Assembly (NCBI GenBank): GCA_964020975.1
Contig: OZ026618.1
Span: forward strand, 39,229,546 to 39,293,545
DNA from: Hermodice carunculata
Lineage: Eukaryota; Annelida; Polychaeta; Eunicida; Amphinomidae
DNA length: 64,000 nucleotides
Direction: 5' to 3'
The notes under the pieces: model-generated
What the model was told of the DNA's origin: nothing
Databases searched by the model: none
Seen by the model: the letters and a program-made list of their open reading frames with translations, nothing else
In this document: in pieces, positions 49,401-63,060 of the stretch
Layout: every line of letters begins with the position of its first letter
Position numbering within the stretch: the stretch's first letter is position 1
Program-made: the position numbers and the translations under genes

Positions 49401-49404
49401 GCTT

Positions 49405-49900
49405 GCTGCATAAATATAATTCACTTTTCTTGTCACATCTGGAATATATCATTCTTGTCTCTTCTCGTGTGAACTTATCTTCATCCTTCAAAACAAAAGG
49501 GAAGGGGGGGGGGGTAATCTTTTAATTCACCTTGCCAAACATAAGCTCACACGGACCCTCTCCTCAAACATCTTAATCTTGTACATGATTAGCTGAAACA
49601 CAAGGCACCCAAGTTTTACTATAAGTGTTCCAAGAACGAACTTCCTGGTTGTTTTGAAAATGTATATTCATGAAAGTCCACTACCACCTCATACCTATTT
49701 TTCCCGCAATAGACAGAACCCTCCTTTCGCATTACCTGATAGGACCAGATCCAGAAATATTGTAAGATACTATGTCTCATTTTTGCTTCAAAGCATCCCT
49801 TCCTGTATAACTGATAAAATATACAAACATTCATACTATGGTTTTTCTAATTACCCCAAAATTTACTTTATAAACAATGTACTTTATAAACTATGAAAGA
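49405..49900 (+). mobile_element. LINE-E copy 2, 3' part
   Basis: Resumes with HKYNSLFLSHLEYIILV, which matches LIYSSLFQPYLNYSILAW in LINE-E copy 1. It ends with SCITDKIYKHSYYGFSNY and PKIYFINN, matching KEKVHTHSHAGFSKYAKQY there. It is decayed, with a G-homopolymer near 49506. Confidence 0.68.
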
Positions 49901-49949
49901 AATCGTCAAACAAGAGGATCGTAATTATCCTGTGCTCTACTGATTGAAA

Positions 49950-50959
49950 ATGTAGCTGCTTCGGCAATATGCAAGCCTGGTCTGGGGTGGATGCCCTCAA
50001 CACGACAAAGATCGACTGGAAACTATTCAACTGACTACATCCCGGGTACTGACTCGGGCCCTCGCCCAAATAAGTATTGAACAGATGTATATTGAGACAG
50101 GTTGGGCAAAATTGACAGAACGTGGGAGAAATTAAAAATAGGTGCTGTAGTTCAGGATCATTAATGTACTTACTCCTGGATATCTTTATAAATTATTACC
50201 TGAAATAAAAGAAACCAGGTACTGGCCATAGAGGTTCAACACTTTCTACAACTCTTTTTTCCCTCTACCATTCGTGAACGGTATAAGTTACCTAGAATTC
50301 TTAGAAATATTGATCATCTGGACGATTTTAAGAGGAAAGTAAACAAAAGCAAACCTAAATGTAACGATCTTTATCATATTGGTGAAAGGAAAATTGCAGC
50401 TATGCATGCCAGAATGAGGATGGGGTGTACCCAGCTGAATAGTGATCTCTTCAGAATAGGTGTTGTAGACCCCCTTTATGTTCAAATGGCGCGGGTATAT
50501 AAAATAGTTACCACTTTTTCTTGCAGTGTAATAAAAATATTTCGTTAAGAAATGATCTGCAAACAAATATAATACCCGTTGGAAATTCCAACTTAAGAAC
50601 TTTATTTTTAGAAGGTAGTGTTAGAGGAATTACAAAGGAAAGGAACGAAAATATTTACCAAGCTGTACATGAGTACTTAAAGAATTCTGTAAGAATTAAA
50701 ATATGAGGAATATTCGTTTTTTTTGCCAGCAATCATACTTTTCACATTTCTTCAGGACAGTGAATATGTGTAAGTTCACACACGGATTCAATTAAATTCC
50801 TTCATGTTCTATTTCTTAATTTAAAGTCCTGTATACATCTATCTATCTGTGTAATAGTGTTCGCCATTTCAATGTTGTATTGTTATATTTGTACATGAGG
50901 CCTTAAAAAAGGCTTGTGAGCCTGTTGGCCACTTGTGTTTAATAAAATATGTTTAAACC
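49950..50959 (+). mobile_element. LINE-D copy 2, 5'-truncated
   Basis: Readable protein pieces YASLVWGGCPQHDKDRLETI, ISIEQMYIETGWAKLTER, MHARMRMGCTQLNSDLF and HFFLQCNKNISLRNDLQT match the C-terminal half of LINE-D copy 1. The 3' UTR carries GAGGCCTTAAAAAAGGC, TTGTGAGCCTGTTGGCC, then 'aataaaatatgtttaaacc'. It contains several frame breaks. It sits directly downstream of LINE-E copy 2. Confidence 0.85.
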
Positions 50960-51420
50960 AATGGCACCAAAACAAGGCTTGTGCTGGTTCCCCGCTGATG
51001 ACCCGATTTATATAAAGGCTAATAAAGCCTAAAACTTGCTTCTGAGTTTCAAATTATATGAATATGATTTGTTCCTTTTACAAACTAATTTGCTATTATG
51101 ATTTAGATCTATGCAGTTTTTCTGTGAATGATATGGAATAGGACTTTGCTCTTAGAATATCGGACTGGATATTGTTCAAACGGTACTTGGGCTTACAGAT
51201 TTAAGTTTATTAACTTTCTCCTATATTAAATATAAATGTGTTTCTGACCACGGAACGGCCGGTCGACCAGCAACCTTCGACACTAATCACATAGCCGAAA
51301 ATAGGAAACGCACGTACCAACTGTACCAAATCCCCATTGCTAAAAAGAATGGTTTGCTGGAGGCAGGTGTGCGTGAATATATATCCAAATATTCCATGTA
51401 GCGATTTTGAGAAATAAAAA
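50960..51420. other. No gene recognised
   Basis: AT-rich sequence between LINE-D copy 2 and the second repeat-module field. Nothing stands out. Confidence 0.45.
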
Positions 51421-51608
51421 ATTTAGAACATCTAATGGACAGACAGATCGACACAAAGGATTTCATACGCTCAGCTGACCTAAAAACGGCAAAAAATTAA
51501 CACCGCATGCAGAACAAATTCACGGTACCCAAAGGTGTCTCTTTGCGATTTGAAACAATTGACCGAGCGGTTTTTTTCAGAAGATTTTAAAATATTTTGC
51601 CCTCTCAC

Positions 51609-51688
51609 CAAATGAATGAATGAATAAATAAATAAATAAATAAATAAATAAATGAATGAATGAATGAATGAATGAATGAATGAATGAA

Positions 51689-51743
<55 letters not shown>

Positions 51744-51770
51744 GAAATAAATAAATAAACAAATAAAAGT
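51609..51770. repeat. (AAAT)n/(GAAT)n microsatellite
   Basis: Tetranucleotide tract like the one at 30700-30840. Confidence 0.95.
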
Positions 51771-53624
51771 CTTTATCTACCCTGGTATGAATCATGTGAC
51801 TGGTCTTCCATTTGAGTTTGATCAGAGAAAAAACTTAGATAAAGTGAAACGAAATGAAAAAAAAAAAAAAAATAATTACAAAAGGGCTGTCTGAACTGCC
51901 TGTCCTTAGCTGACCCTAATACTCTCAAACCAAAATGAGCCCCTCTTTGTTCCATGGGTACCCAAGAACCACTTGTGTGCACTTTCTAACCCATTGCCTG
52001 GTCGCTTTAGAGAAGAAAATTTCACAGATTTCCACCCAAAAAATCGAAAGAGAAAGTCACTAAAAATCCAAAAATCAATGGCGCACGACCATTTGATGGA
52101 ATTTGATAGGTAGGGACTCACCCAAGACATATCTACATCAAGTTTCAGGTCAGTTTTCCTGACGGTTTTCAAGAAGACAGAAATGTGAAGTACTCTGGCA
52201 ATCCTCACCGACTTACATAACAATCAGTAGGCATTTACCAAGTACCCGAACTGAAAAAGTTGTTCAAAATTTGGAATCCGGAGCATCACCACTAAGTGAA
52301 CACCTTTGGTTGACGTTTCCGCAAGGAACATTGCTACATCGTGTCTGCGCAATCTGGAATGAGCTTTTCGGAAAGTCAAAAATAGCTTTGATACACAAAA
52401 TTAAAGGAAAAATAAAAAATAAATAGAAAGAAAACAATCACAGCGCTACCTGCTCAACAAATTAACGTCTTGGGATACCCAAGTGTCTCTATGCAATTTT
52501 GAAGCAATTAGAAGAGCACTGCTGCAGCTTTTTTGAAGATTTTGCCAGAAACTGAAGACAGAAGTTCACAAGAAAAACAAAAACAAAAACAAACAAACAA
52601 ACAAACAAACAAAAAAAAAAAAAAACACAAAACACTGAAGCTCGACCGATTGAACAAATTCGGTTCGGATAGACCCAAGGTAAACCCCACCGAGTTTGAT
52701 GAGGATCTGGCCGCGGTTTTGGAGAAGTAAAAAACGTCAGTTGCTATTAGAATTCCCACAGGAATCGGAGTATCGCCACTTATTGAACAACTTTGTTTGA
52801 CCGTTCCGTAAGATACATTTCTAACACGAATCAGCACAATCTGAGACACGCTTTGGGAGTCCAAGTCGAAATAGCTGTAACACACAAAAGTTCATGAAAA
52901 AATAGAAAGAAATCGCCGCGCCATCTGTTGAACACATTGAGGTCTATGGGTCGCTAGATGTATCCCAATGGAATTTCGAAGCAATTGGCCAAGCTGTTTC
53001 GAAGATTTTTTTAATACTTTGCCAAGCAACAGGATTGCTTGAACTGTTTGTCCCCAGCTGACCTCAATACTTTCAACTAAAAATAAGTCCCATCTTGTTT
53101 CGTGGGACCCAGAACCGTTTGTGTGCGTTTTAGACACAAATGGACTAAACAATTTACAAAAATATTTAAAAAATCACAGGAGCATAACCAATTGAACACA
53201 CTTGGTAGAGACACACGCAAGGTAGATCTGGCTGACAGTTTTGGAGAAGTAAAGAATGTTAAATACCATTGAAGACCCCATTGACTTGTATAGTTATAAA
53301 TAGCAAGGTATGCATTAACCGATAATTAACTCAACTAAAAAGATCGTTGAAAATCAGGAATCCAGAGCATCACCAACAAAGTAAACAACTGTTTGACCCT
53401 CCCATGCACTACATTTCTATCAAGTTACAACACAAATTCGAGAAATGTGTTTAGAGAAGAAGTCAAAACTAGCTGTAAACACAAGCGGACTGTGACAGTC
53501 TTGCGCTTGGCTGACCGTACAAGCTGACCTTGCATAGAGATTGAGTCCAAGTGCATTCCCACCAAGTTTGAAGAGAATATAACATGCAGTTTGGCATAAA
53601 TCCAAAATAGTGAATAAACATAAC

Positions 53625-54010
53625 AATAGGGCTGTGTGAACAGCCCATGCTCAGCTGACCTAGAGATTCATCACACTTGTGGCTCTGTGAACTTGGGATC
53701 GGATAAAGGTCACCCACTTACGGAGTAAGTCTGACCTTTATGGAAGAACACTGACATGTGCAACATCAAGGTCCCAGCTCAAGTAGTTCTCAAGATATAG
53801 TGAACAGTAAAATTCATGTATGTTGCCCTGTGACCCCCCAAAAATGAGGTCAAGATTACAATGTGCACTGTCCAAGCGTGACCTTCATGAAGAAACATTA
53901 ACATGTGCAACATCCAGGTCCAAACTCAAAATAGATCTCAAGTTATCAATTGAACAATAAATTTCATGTCAGTTGTCCTGTGACCTTGGGAATGAAGTCA
54001 AGGTCCAAAC
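53625..54010. repeat. Repeat family J, second copy
   Basis: The hairpin GGGCTGTGTGAACAGCCC (53629-53646), 'atgctcagctgacct', then two or three units of 'ggtcaaggt...cacatgtgcaacatcaaggtcc'. Same order as 32820-33110. Confidence 0.65.
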
Positions 54011-55330
54011 ATCACTGCAGCATGACCATTTGCACAAATACGTAGACACTTATAAAGGTACATCCCTACCAAGTTTGGGACAAATTTGGCCAAAATTATT
54101 TAAGTTATAACCATTACAAGAAATTCCTATGTTAAACTTTCCTATTCAAACTTTTTTTTAAAGATTTTGGAAATTTTTTTATCAGAAATCCAAAAAATCA
54201 ATGGCGCGTAACCATTTGAGCAAAGTTGGTATAGATCCACCAAAGGTATATTGGCACCAAGTTTGAAGTAAATCTGACAACATTTCTTCAGTGAAGTCCA
54301 TAATTTGGAATACCATTAGAATGCCCATTGACTTGCATAGTAAGCAATAGAAAAGGTGCATTTACCGATAAGTACTCCAATAAAAAAAACAAAAACTTAA
54401 AAAATCAAGAATACACAGCAGTGCTACCTAGTGAACATATTTGCTTAACCCTTGTACAAGGAACGTATGCACAAAGTTTCAACTTAATCTAAGAGACGGT
54501 TCTGGAGAAAAAGTGACTAGTAACAAAAAAACAAAAATTAATGAAAAAAAATTGCAGCACCACCTGGTGAACAAATTAAGATCTAGAAGCCCCTGGGAGT
54601 ATTCTTATGTAATATCAAAGCAATTGGGTGAACGGTTGTGGAGAAGATTTTGTACGATTTGTCCAAATAAACAACAGAAAATTAATTAAAAATTCAAAAA
54701 TTATTTAAGCGTGGCCATTTGAACAAACTTGGTAGAAACCCACCCATGGTACATTGCCACCAGGTTTGAAGTCAATCTGGATGACGGTTTTAGAGAAGAA
54801 GTCGAAAATGTGAATTAGTATTAGAATGCCCATTGACTTACATACTTATCAATAGGAAAGCTACATTGACCGATTAAGTGCCTGAGTTGAAAATAAATCG
54901 TAAAAAAATCAGGAATCCACAGCAGTGCCACCTGGTGAACAACTTTGTTTGACCCTTCCACAAGGAAAATATCTACCAAGTTTCAGGTTAATCTGATTGA
55001 CGGTTCTGGAGAAGTCAAGAATACCAAAAACTCGGTAAAAATCTTAAAAAAATTTAGAAAAAAATCGCAACGCCACCTGATGGAAAAGCTGAGAACTAGG
55101 AGTCCCAGGGAGTGTTCCTGTGCGATATCAAAGCAATTGGGTGAGCAGTTTCGGAGAAGATTTTTTAAGATTTGCCCCCAAAAAATCCAAAAAATTCATA
55201 ACAAATCCAAAATCAATGAAGCGTGACCATTTGAACAAACGTGGTACAGACCCACCCAAGGTACATTGTCACCAAGTTGGAAGTGAATCTGGCCGACCAT
55301 TGTGTCGAAAATGTGAATAGTGGAGGACGG

Positions 55331-55747
55331 ACGTCTCCTTTGAAACTTAAAAGCTTCATACACTATTCCACCATGCCGACTGTGGTATAAACAGGTAAAT
55401 AGCAATTCGATTTTTTAGCACCATGAGGTTGACAAGAAGCGTTATGAGGTCAAGTGTACTAAGGTATTAGCTAGAAGCCACCTCTTCCACTATACTGGAT
55501 GAAGATTGAAAATAAAGAAATCCTGCAAAAAGTGAGTATGGTTTTCCGACTGAAGACGGACAAGAGAAAATTCTCTAGGTGGGTTAAGTATACTTTACCA
55601 CGGGTACTTTCCCTCTTGCCACTCTAAACACTTTGAGGACTACATTTTGTCATTCCAAGCTCCATATTGACACAATTTGACTAATGTTCTCGAGTTAGTG
55701 TTGTATTTATTAGGTATTTGGTCATATCTCTGGAAACATTTCAACAG
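55331..55747. other. No gene recognised
   Basis: Unclassified sequence between repeat modules and the LINE-E tail. Confidence 0.45.
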
Positions 55748-57112
55748 ACTCAGACTCAGATCTGCTTTTATTTGACAAAAGTTGTAGAAACAAACAGTAA
55801 TATAAACATGTAAGGCACAAGAAAAACAAAACAGTTATCGTTCATGTGAAAAAACCCAGAGTATGTGTACCATACAAACTGAACCAGTAATGTCGGGATG
55901 ACTCTAGCTAACGGTTTGAGAAACCGCTATCGCTGAAGCTACCCTGGAGGGGGGTCCTGGAAATTTACATTCGGCAATATATAGGACAAGATAGATATTG
56001 GATATATACATATTGGAGACAAAAGATTTGACTGATACAATCTAAGTAAGCATTATTTGGTGGAATATAAATTGACATGTACTAGACAGAAGATTGCATG
56101 TACAAAAAAAGTCTTCTAGAGATGATAATTATGAGCAAACACAACAGTTTTCAATGGTGCAAACTTCAGAATATTTACTGATGAGGTATTGCTTTGCGTA
56201 CTTAGAAAAACCTGCATGGGAATGAGTATGGACTTTCTCCTTAACAATGGGGGCTGGGATATAAAAACGTACGGTAACTTTTTTTGAGTTTCTTAAGGGA
56301 GTAGCGTAACGAGGATCATCTCTATGCCTGGTGTCATGGGAATGTGTTACGGGGAAAGATGTAAACATATCTATAAAATACAGCGGCAGTTTGTTTTCAG
56401 AATACCTAAAATAGAATTTAAGGGTTCCAAGTACAAAATTTCATGGAGTTTTAAAACATTTTATTGTTTGAGTAAGGGCTCAGGATGACCATGAAAGTGG
56501 GTGTTACATATTAAGTGGACTGTCTTCTTTTGCAGTTTGAAGATTCGGTCACAAGAGTGACCCCATGCTAAAATAGAATAATTCAGATATGGCTGGAAAA
56601 GTGAGCTATATATCAACATAAGTCCACTAAGAGGGATAGAACTACGAAGTCTCTTTAGGATACCAGCTATGCGGGACAGTTTGTAAGAAATTTTATTTAT
56701 GTGAGGAGTACATGACAAAGTTTCGTGAATTTGTAATCCAAGGAAATTAAATTCGCTAGTCTTTTCCACAGGAATTTTATTAATTTTAAGGTTTAAGTTC
56801 ATATGTTTCTTACGTTGAGGGAAATAGAATACCATGTAATTAGTCTTAGACATATTGAGTGACAATTTGTTCGCTGCTAACCATTCATACACCCTGTTCA
56901 TCTCAAAGTTTTTATTTTCAGATATATTGTCAAAATTAGGCCTTGCAGAAATTTGAAAAGAACACAGAGAATTCATGAGGGTGGTATGATCAGCATATAA
57001 AATAAACTCAAAATTAGCTGCAGCAGAGGGCATGTCATTGACATATATGAAAAACACGAGAGGGCCCAAAATTGATCCTTGAGGCACACCAGTGGAAATA
57101 GGCATAATTTTA
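55748..57112 (-). mobile_element. LINE-E copy 1, 5'-truncated
   Basis: A 214-codon frame (56461-57105) begins inside the reverse transcriptase at STGVPQGSILGPLVFFIYVND. It shows LYADHTTL (second catalytic Asp of YADD replaced by His), RVYEWLAANKLSLNMSKTNY, FNFLGLQIHE and GILKRLRSSIPLSG. After a break the C-terminal domain continues at 56368-56129 with HDTRHRDDPRYATPL and VHTHSHAGFSKYAKQY. The 3' UTR ends CAAATAAAAGCAGATCTGAG with short TCTGAG repeats near 55748. Its 5' edge abuts the Penelope-like fragment directly. Confidence 0.87.
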
Positions 57113-57985
57113 GAGCAAGCAGAGTTTTGTGTAGGTGTTGTTTTTTAAAACCTTTGTGTTGTAGTTTTTGCAACAAAGTTCTGACTCTATTGTCGCTAAA
57201 ATCGCTAAAAAGTGTGGTGTTTCTGGCAATACGTATCACTTGTCTGATACAAACTCCATATGCTTGTTTCTCTGAAATGTTTCCTGTCAGATCAGGGTAG
57301 GAAATAATATCAAATTTGAACTGGTCTCTCTTGTCAAATATTTTTGTTACTTACTAGTTGTTCTTTATTTCTATATCCAGATCAAGGAAATTAGCTTTTG
57401 CATCACGTTCATTTTCCAGATTTAATATTAGTTCTTTGGGATATGTTTTTCCAATTTCCCTTTATCTCATCTCCATTGTTTAAAGCACACAGGTCATCTA
57501 TAAATCTTCTGGTGTGAGAATATGATGTTCTTGCAGCTGTAAAGTTGGTTTTTGACAATTTCTCCATCCATTTTGATTCATAATAATGTAAATAAAGGTT
57601 GGCAATATATGGGGCTGGATCTGTTCCCATTGGTATGCCAATTTGTTGATAGACTCTGGTTCCAAAGCAAAAGTATGCATTATTGATAATGTATTCTATC
57701 ATTTGAGCACTCTCTTGCTTCGTGTAAAATATTCCTTTGTTCTTACCTTTATCATATTTAGCCTCAGCACCAGATATTTTAATATACTGACATGTGCCAC
57801 CTTTGACCTCTTTATCCAACAATGAAATTAACACGTTGTTTAGGTCTGTCAAGTTGATCTTTGTATACAATGTTGAAAAATAAAAGGTATGAATTGATTT
57901 GACACTATTCTTACTGTTGATTTTGTCAATGTCCAGTAAAATATCACTTGTGCCATTTGTAGTGCACATTCTATTCACTCCCGTT
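57113..57985 (-). mobile_element. Penelope-like (or related) reverse transcriptase fragment
   Basis: A 189-codon frame (57409-57978) reads FYFSTLYTKI (residues 32-41, motif A), IGIPMGTDPAPYIANLYL (113-130, motif B) and RRFIDDLCALNN (157-168, motif C with the Asp pair). After a break, text at 57113-57410 still reads ANFLDLDIEIKNN and EKQAYGVCIRQVIRIARN, ending KLQHKGFKKQHLHKTLL. This motif set differs from LINE reverse transcriptases (FxDDTxL) and matches Penelope-type or closely related enzymes. No GIY-YIG endonuclease is visible. Both ends are lost, the right one by LINE-E. The exact lineage is uncertain. Confidence 0.65.
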
Positions 57986-57999
57986 TACATTTTCACTTT

Positions 58000-60425
58000 T
58001 TTGGCAGTAGTTAGTATGTGAATTTTTGACAAGTTTGAGAACTTGACTGAGTCGTTCGGCAACTTATTTCGAAACACATTTCTTTGTTGCAATGATGAAC
58101 CTGAACGACAACGGGTGGCTAGCCAAAGCATAACCTAAGCTGACTGACAAGTCAGTTGAGCTAAAAACTTCAAATAAAAAAGTCATTAGAGCATGACCTA
58201 TGGAACAAACATAGCAGAGACCCACTCAAGGTAGATCCCCACCAAGTTTCAGGCGGATCTGGCAACGGATTTGGAGAAGTCGAATTGTGAATGGACCAAC
58301 ATGACGGACAGACAACTGACCATCCCATTAGATCAACGGACTGACACGTTGGCTGAGCAAAAAATTCCTCACATCATTAAACCATGAGCAACTGAACTTG
58401 GCACGGTCCTACCCAAGGTATATAGATCCTCACCACATTTGAAGTGCATCTTTTTGAGCAGCCGAAAGTTTAAATTGTGGACCGACAGACGCAGGGACCG
58501 ACACACGATGGATCTGTCCTATTGTCTGAGCTAACTGACAAGTCAGTAGCGGTTTGAAAAGGAACTAAAAAAATTCATAACAAGAGGACTGTGACAGTCC
58601 TGTGCTTAGCTGACCTGTACATATACCTTGCAGTCTTTTAAGATTGGTCCAAAAAAAAAAAAAAATAAATAAATAAAAAAAAAAAAATAAATAAAAAATT
58701 CATAAAAAATCCCCAAATCAACGAGGAGTGCTCATTTGAACAAATCTGCTGGAGACCCACCTAAGGTACATTGCCACCAAGTTTGAAGTCATTCTGACTG
58801 ACGCTTTTGGAGAAGTCGAAAATGTGAATTAGCATTAGAATGCCCATTGACTTATATAGTAATCAAAAGGGAAGCTGTATTGACCGATGTGTACCTGAAT
58901 GAAGAAACCGTTAAATATCAGGAATCCACAGCAGTGTTACCTTCTGAACAAATTTGTTTGACACTTCCACAAGGAACATATCTACCAAGTTTCAGCTTAA
59001 TCTGAGTAACGGTTCTGGAGAAGAAGTCGAAAATAGCAGAAACACACAAAAAAATCACAAAAATATCAGAGAAAAATTGCAGCGCCACCTAGTGAGCAAA
59101 TTCAGAACTAGAGGTCCCCGGGAGTGTCCCTGTATGATATCAAAGCAATTTGGTGAGCGGTTTCGGAGAAGATTTTTTAAGATTTGCTCAAAAAGAACAA
59201 AAAAAAATTAAATAAATAAAAAAATCCAAAAATATGGAGCATGACCATTTGAACAAACGTGGTAGAGACCCATCCAACGCACATCCCCACCAAGTTTCAA
59301 GTGAATCTGGCCAATTTTTTTGAGAAAATGTCGGAAATGTGAGTTGTTGACGACGGCAGGACGGACGACGGATGGAGGACCATAAAATAAGCTCAGCTGA
59401 CTGACAAGTCAGCTAAGCTGAAGCATAAAAAAAAATCTAAAAATCACTGAAGCATAAACAATTGAACAAAATTGGTAGAGACCCACCAAAGGCACATTGC
59501 CACTATGTTTGAAGGAAATCTGGCCGACTGTTTTGGAGAAGTCGAAAATGTGAATTGTGAATGGACGACGGATGACCTACCCTCCCAAAAGCTCAGCTGA
59601 CTCACCAGCTGTGCTAAAAAAAACCCCATTATCATTGGAGAATGGCCAATTGTACATTTTTTTAGAAACCCGCACAAGGTGGACCCCCACCAAGTTTGAA
59701 GTGAATCTGGCCAATTGTTTTCTAGAAGTCCAAAATGTAAATTGTGGAGAGACTCATAATTAGGAGGACGTTTGATCATCTTATAACCTCACCTGACTGA
59801 CAAGTTATTTGAGGTACAAAAAATTATCTGGATGTCCCCATTATTGTATCCCTGTTGACGATATTGTTTGACACTTGTAAAACATTTACTACTTTTGAAA
59901 ACTCATTTAAGTTTAGGAAATATTATAAATGAACAGATTTTGTGGGTCAAGCTGCATTGCCACCAATCACCTACACATTGTGGCCAAAAGGTGGAACCAG
60001 GTGGAGAAAAATAGTTATTTATCCTGATAATTTGCTCAAATAACGATTTTTACAATACTGTCACACATGCACTATTGTTACTATATCCATGAACAGAATT
60101 AGTTCTTGTCAGACTGCAGCCTTAAAGCTTCATATCCTACAGTTTCGTCCAAAATTAAGTGATCCTCATTATTTTCGCAAAATCTACGTCTCGGTCAGAT
60201 TATATTCGGACAAAATTTGATGGAATTCTCGTCAAAATTTTACACATTATCGTCATTTTTGCCAATTTTTGCATCATGCATAATTAGAATATATTCTGAC
60301 ACAATTTCGAACAATTCTGTCCTTTTTGGGGGGAATCGCATAATTGTGATGGGATGGACAGACGTCGGAACAGGAACCATGTTATAAGGTCAGCTGTCTG
60401 ACAAATCGGCAGACCTAAAAATCAC
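58000..60425. repeat. Field of hairpin-bounded repeat modules (block 3)
   Basis: The same vocabulary again ('ccaccaagtttgaagtgaatc', 'ttttggagaagtcgaaaatg', 'cagcgccacctagtgag'). At least six terminal hairpins of AGCTGACTGACAAGTCAGCT type occur, e.g. near 58134, 58526, 59390-59419, 59589, 59787 and 60387-60416. Several directly follow a GACGGACG-like tract. A head at 58586 has GGACTGTGACAGTCC. A-rich tracts lie near 58650-58700. Confidence 0.74.
60387..60416. repeat. Module-terminal hairpin near tubulin copy C
   Basis: Arms AGGTCAGCTGTCTG and the matching CGGCAGACCT pair imperfectly around 'acaaat'. It is the counterpart of 38291-38322 behind copy B. Confidence 0.7.
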
Positions 60426-61293
60426 TGGAGCATAACTTTTTTTTCTAGAATATTCTACACAGACTAAATGAGCATGTTTTCATTTTAGTTTTCTGCCTTC
60501 CACAAAAGTTACAGTCCTGACAAGAACATATATATTTTGACCTTTACTTTCTCAGCAAAATCATTTGGCGATTACCAAATACCTTTGGATTTTTTTATGC
60601 AGCAAAACGAACTCAAGGCAAGGACAACGATTAAACATAACTTAATATGTGTGGTCATTTTTGCCCCAGAGTGGATGACCAGCATAACAACCATCCTACA
60701 AGCCCCGCTGAACTGCAAACTGGGAAATCAGACAAGTAAATTGGCTCTCGGGATTTTATTCAGTTGATTCAAACAGTACACTTGCACAGTTTGGCTGGTA
60801 TCAAGAACTTTCACTTTAGCACCTATCTGAAGACATGATTTAATAACTTCTTGTGTGTTTTATCGTTTGAGTTTGAATTGTGATAGCTCAAAGATATTCT
60901 AAGAAAGGAAAGTGAAGGCTGTATCATTGTTTTCCAGACTTGTTTTCAGCGTAATGACGAGGTATAAAAAGGCAAGTTATATATTAAGAGTTCTACAATG
61001 TGTATAATTAATTATAGAACAGAGATCAACATAAAATGCAATGAAAATAATGTTCAAATGTTTTAAATGCACACAGTAGTTTCACAGCCAGATTGACTTT
61101 GAATAACGAATTTCTTTCGCAAAAAAATCACTTTATGCAAAAGTATTTCGGATCCAAATAAATACATTCATTGAGGTGGGAATGTTAATGAGATTCTGAA
61201 ACTTCAAGTTCTTGGTTCACAGTGCACTGATATAATGAAATGTTGTCTGGAGGATCAATCAGCTTCTCCAAATTGGTCCTTTCCGTCCTCCTC
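60426..61293. other. 3' UTR and 3' flank of copy C, paralogous to copy B
   Basis: Text such as 'tgagcatgttttcattttag', 'catttggcgattaccaaata' and 'tggtatcaagaactttcact' follows the same order as 38340-39320. AATAAA on the minus strand at 60755-60760 lies in a conserved context. Confidence 0.75.
60755..60760 (-). terminator. Candidate poly(A) signal of tubulin copy C
   Basis: AATAAA about 535 bases past the stop, in text conserved with copy B (AATCAACTGAATAAA). Confidence 0.55.

Positions 61294-63059
<1,766 letters not shown>

Positions 63060-63060
<1 letters not shown>

Larger units (their letters stand above)
51421..55330. repeat. Field of hairpin-bounded repeat modules (block 2)
   Basis: The same module vocabulary as block 1. 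Local periodicity of 505 bp is visible: 'atgcccattgactt' starts at 54321 and 54826. Heads with hairpins lie at 51883 (GGGCTGTCTGAACTGCC), 53487 (GGACTGTGACAGTC) and 53629 (GGGCTGTGTGAACAGCCC), each followed by a form of 'ctTagCTGACC'. A (GAAT)/(AAAT) tract is at 51609-51770. Family J recurs at 53625-54010. Chance frames of 60-125 codons are not genes. Confidence 0.72.

Noticed and set aside
51421-55330. Many 60-125-codon frames in the module field
   Set aside because: They fall in diverged non-coding repeats, differ in frame between units and show no conserved protein.
58000-60425. Calling the modules Helitron or Helentron elements
   Set aside because: Terminal hairpins are suggestive, but I could not show the expected terminal bases, target preference or a helicase-bearing relative, so I left the class open.
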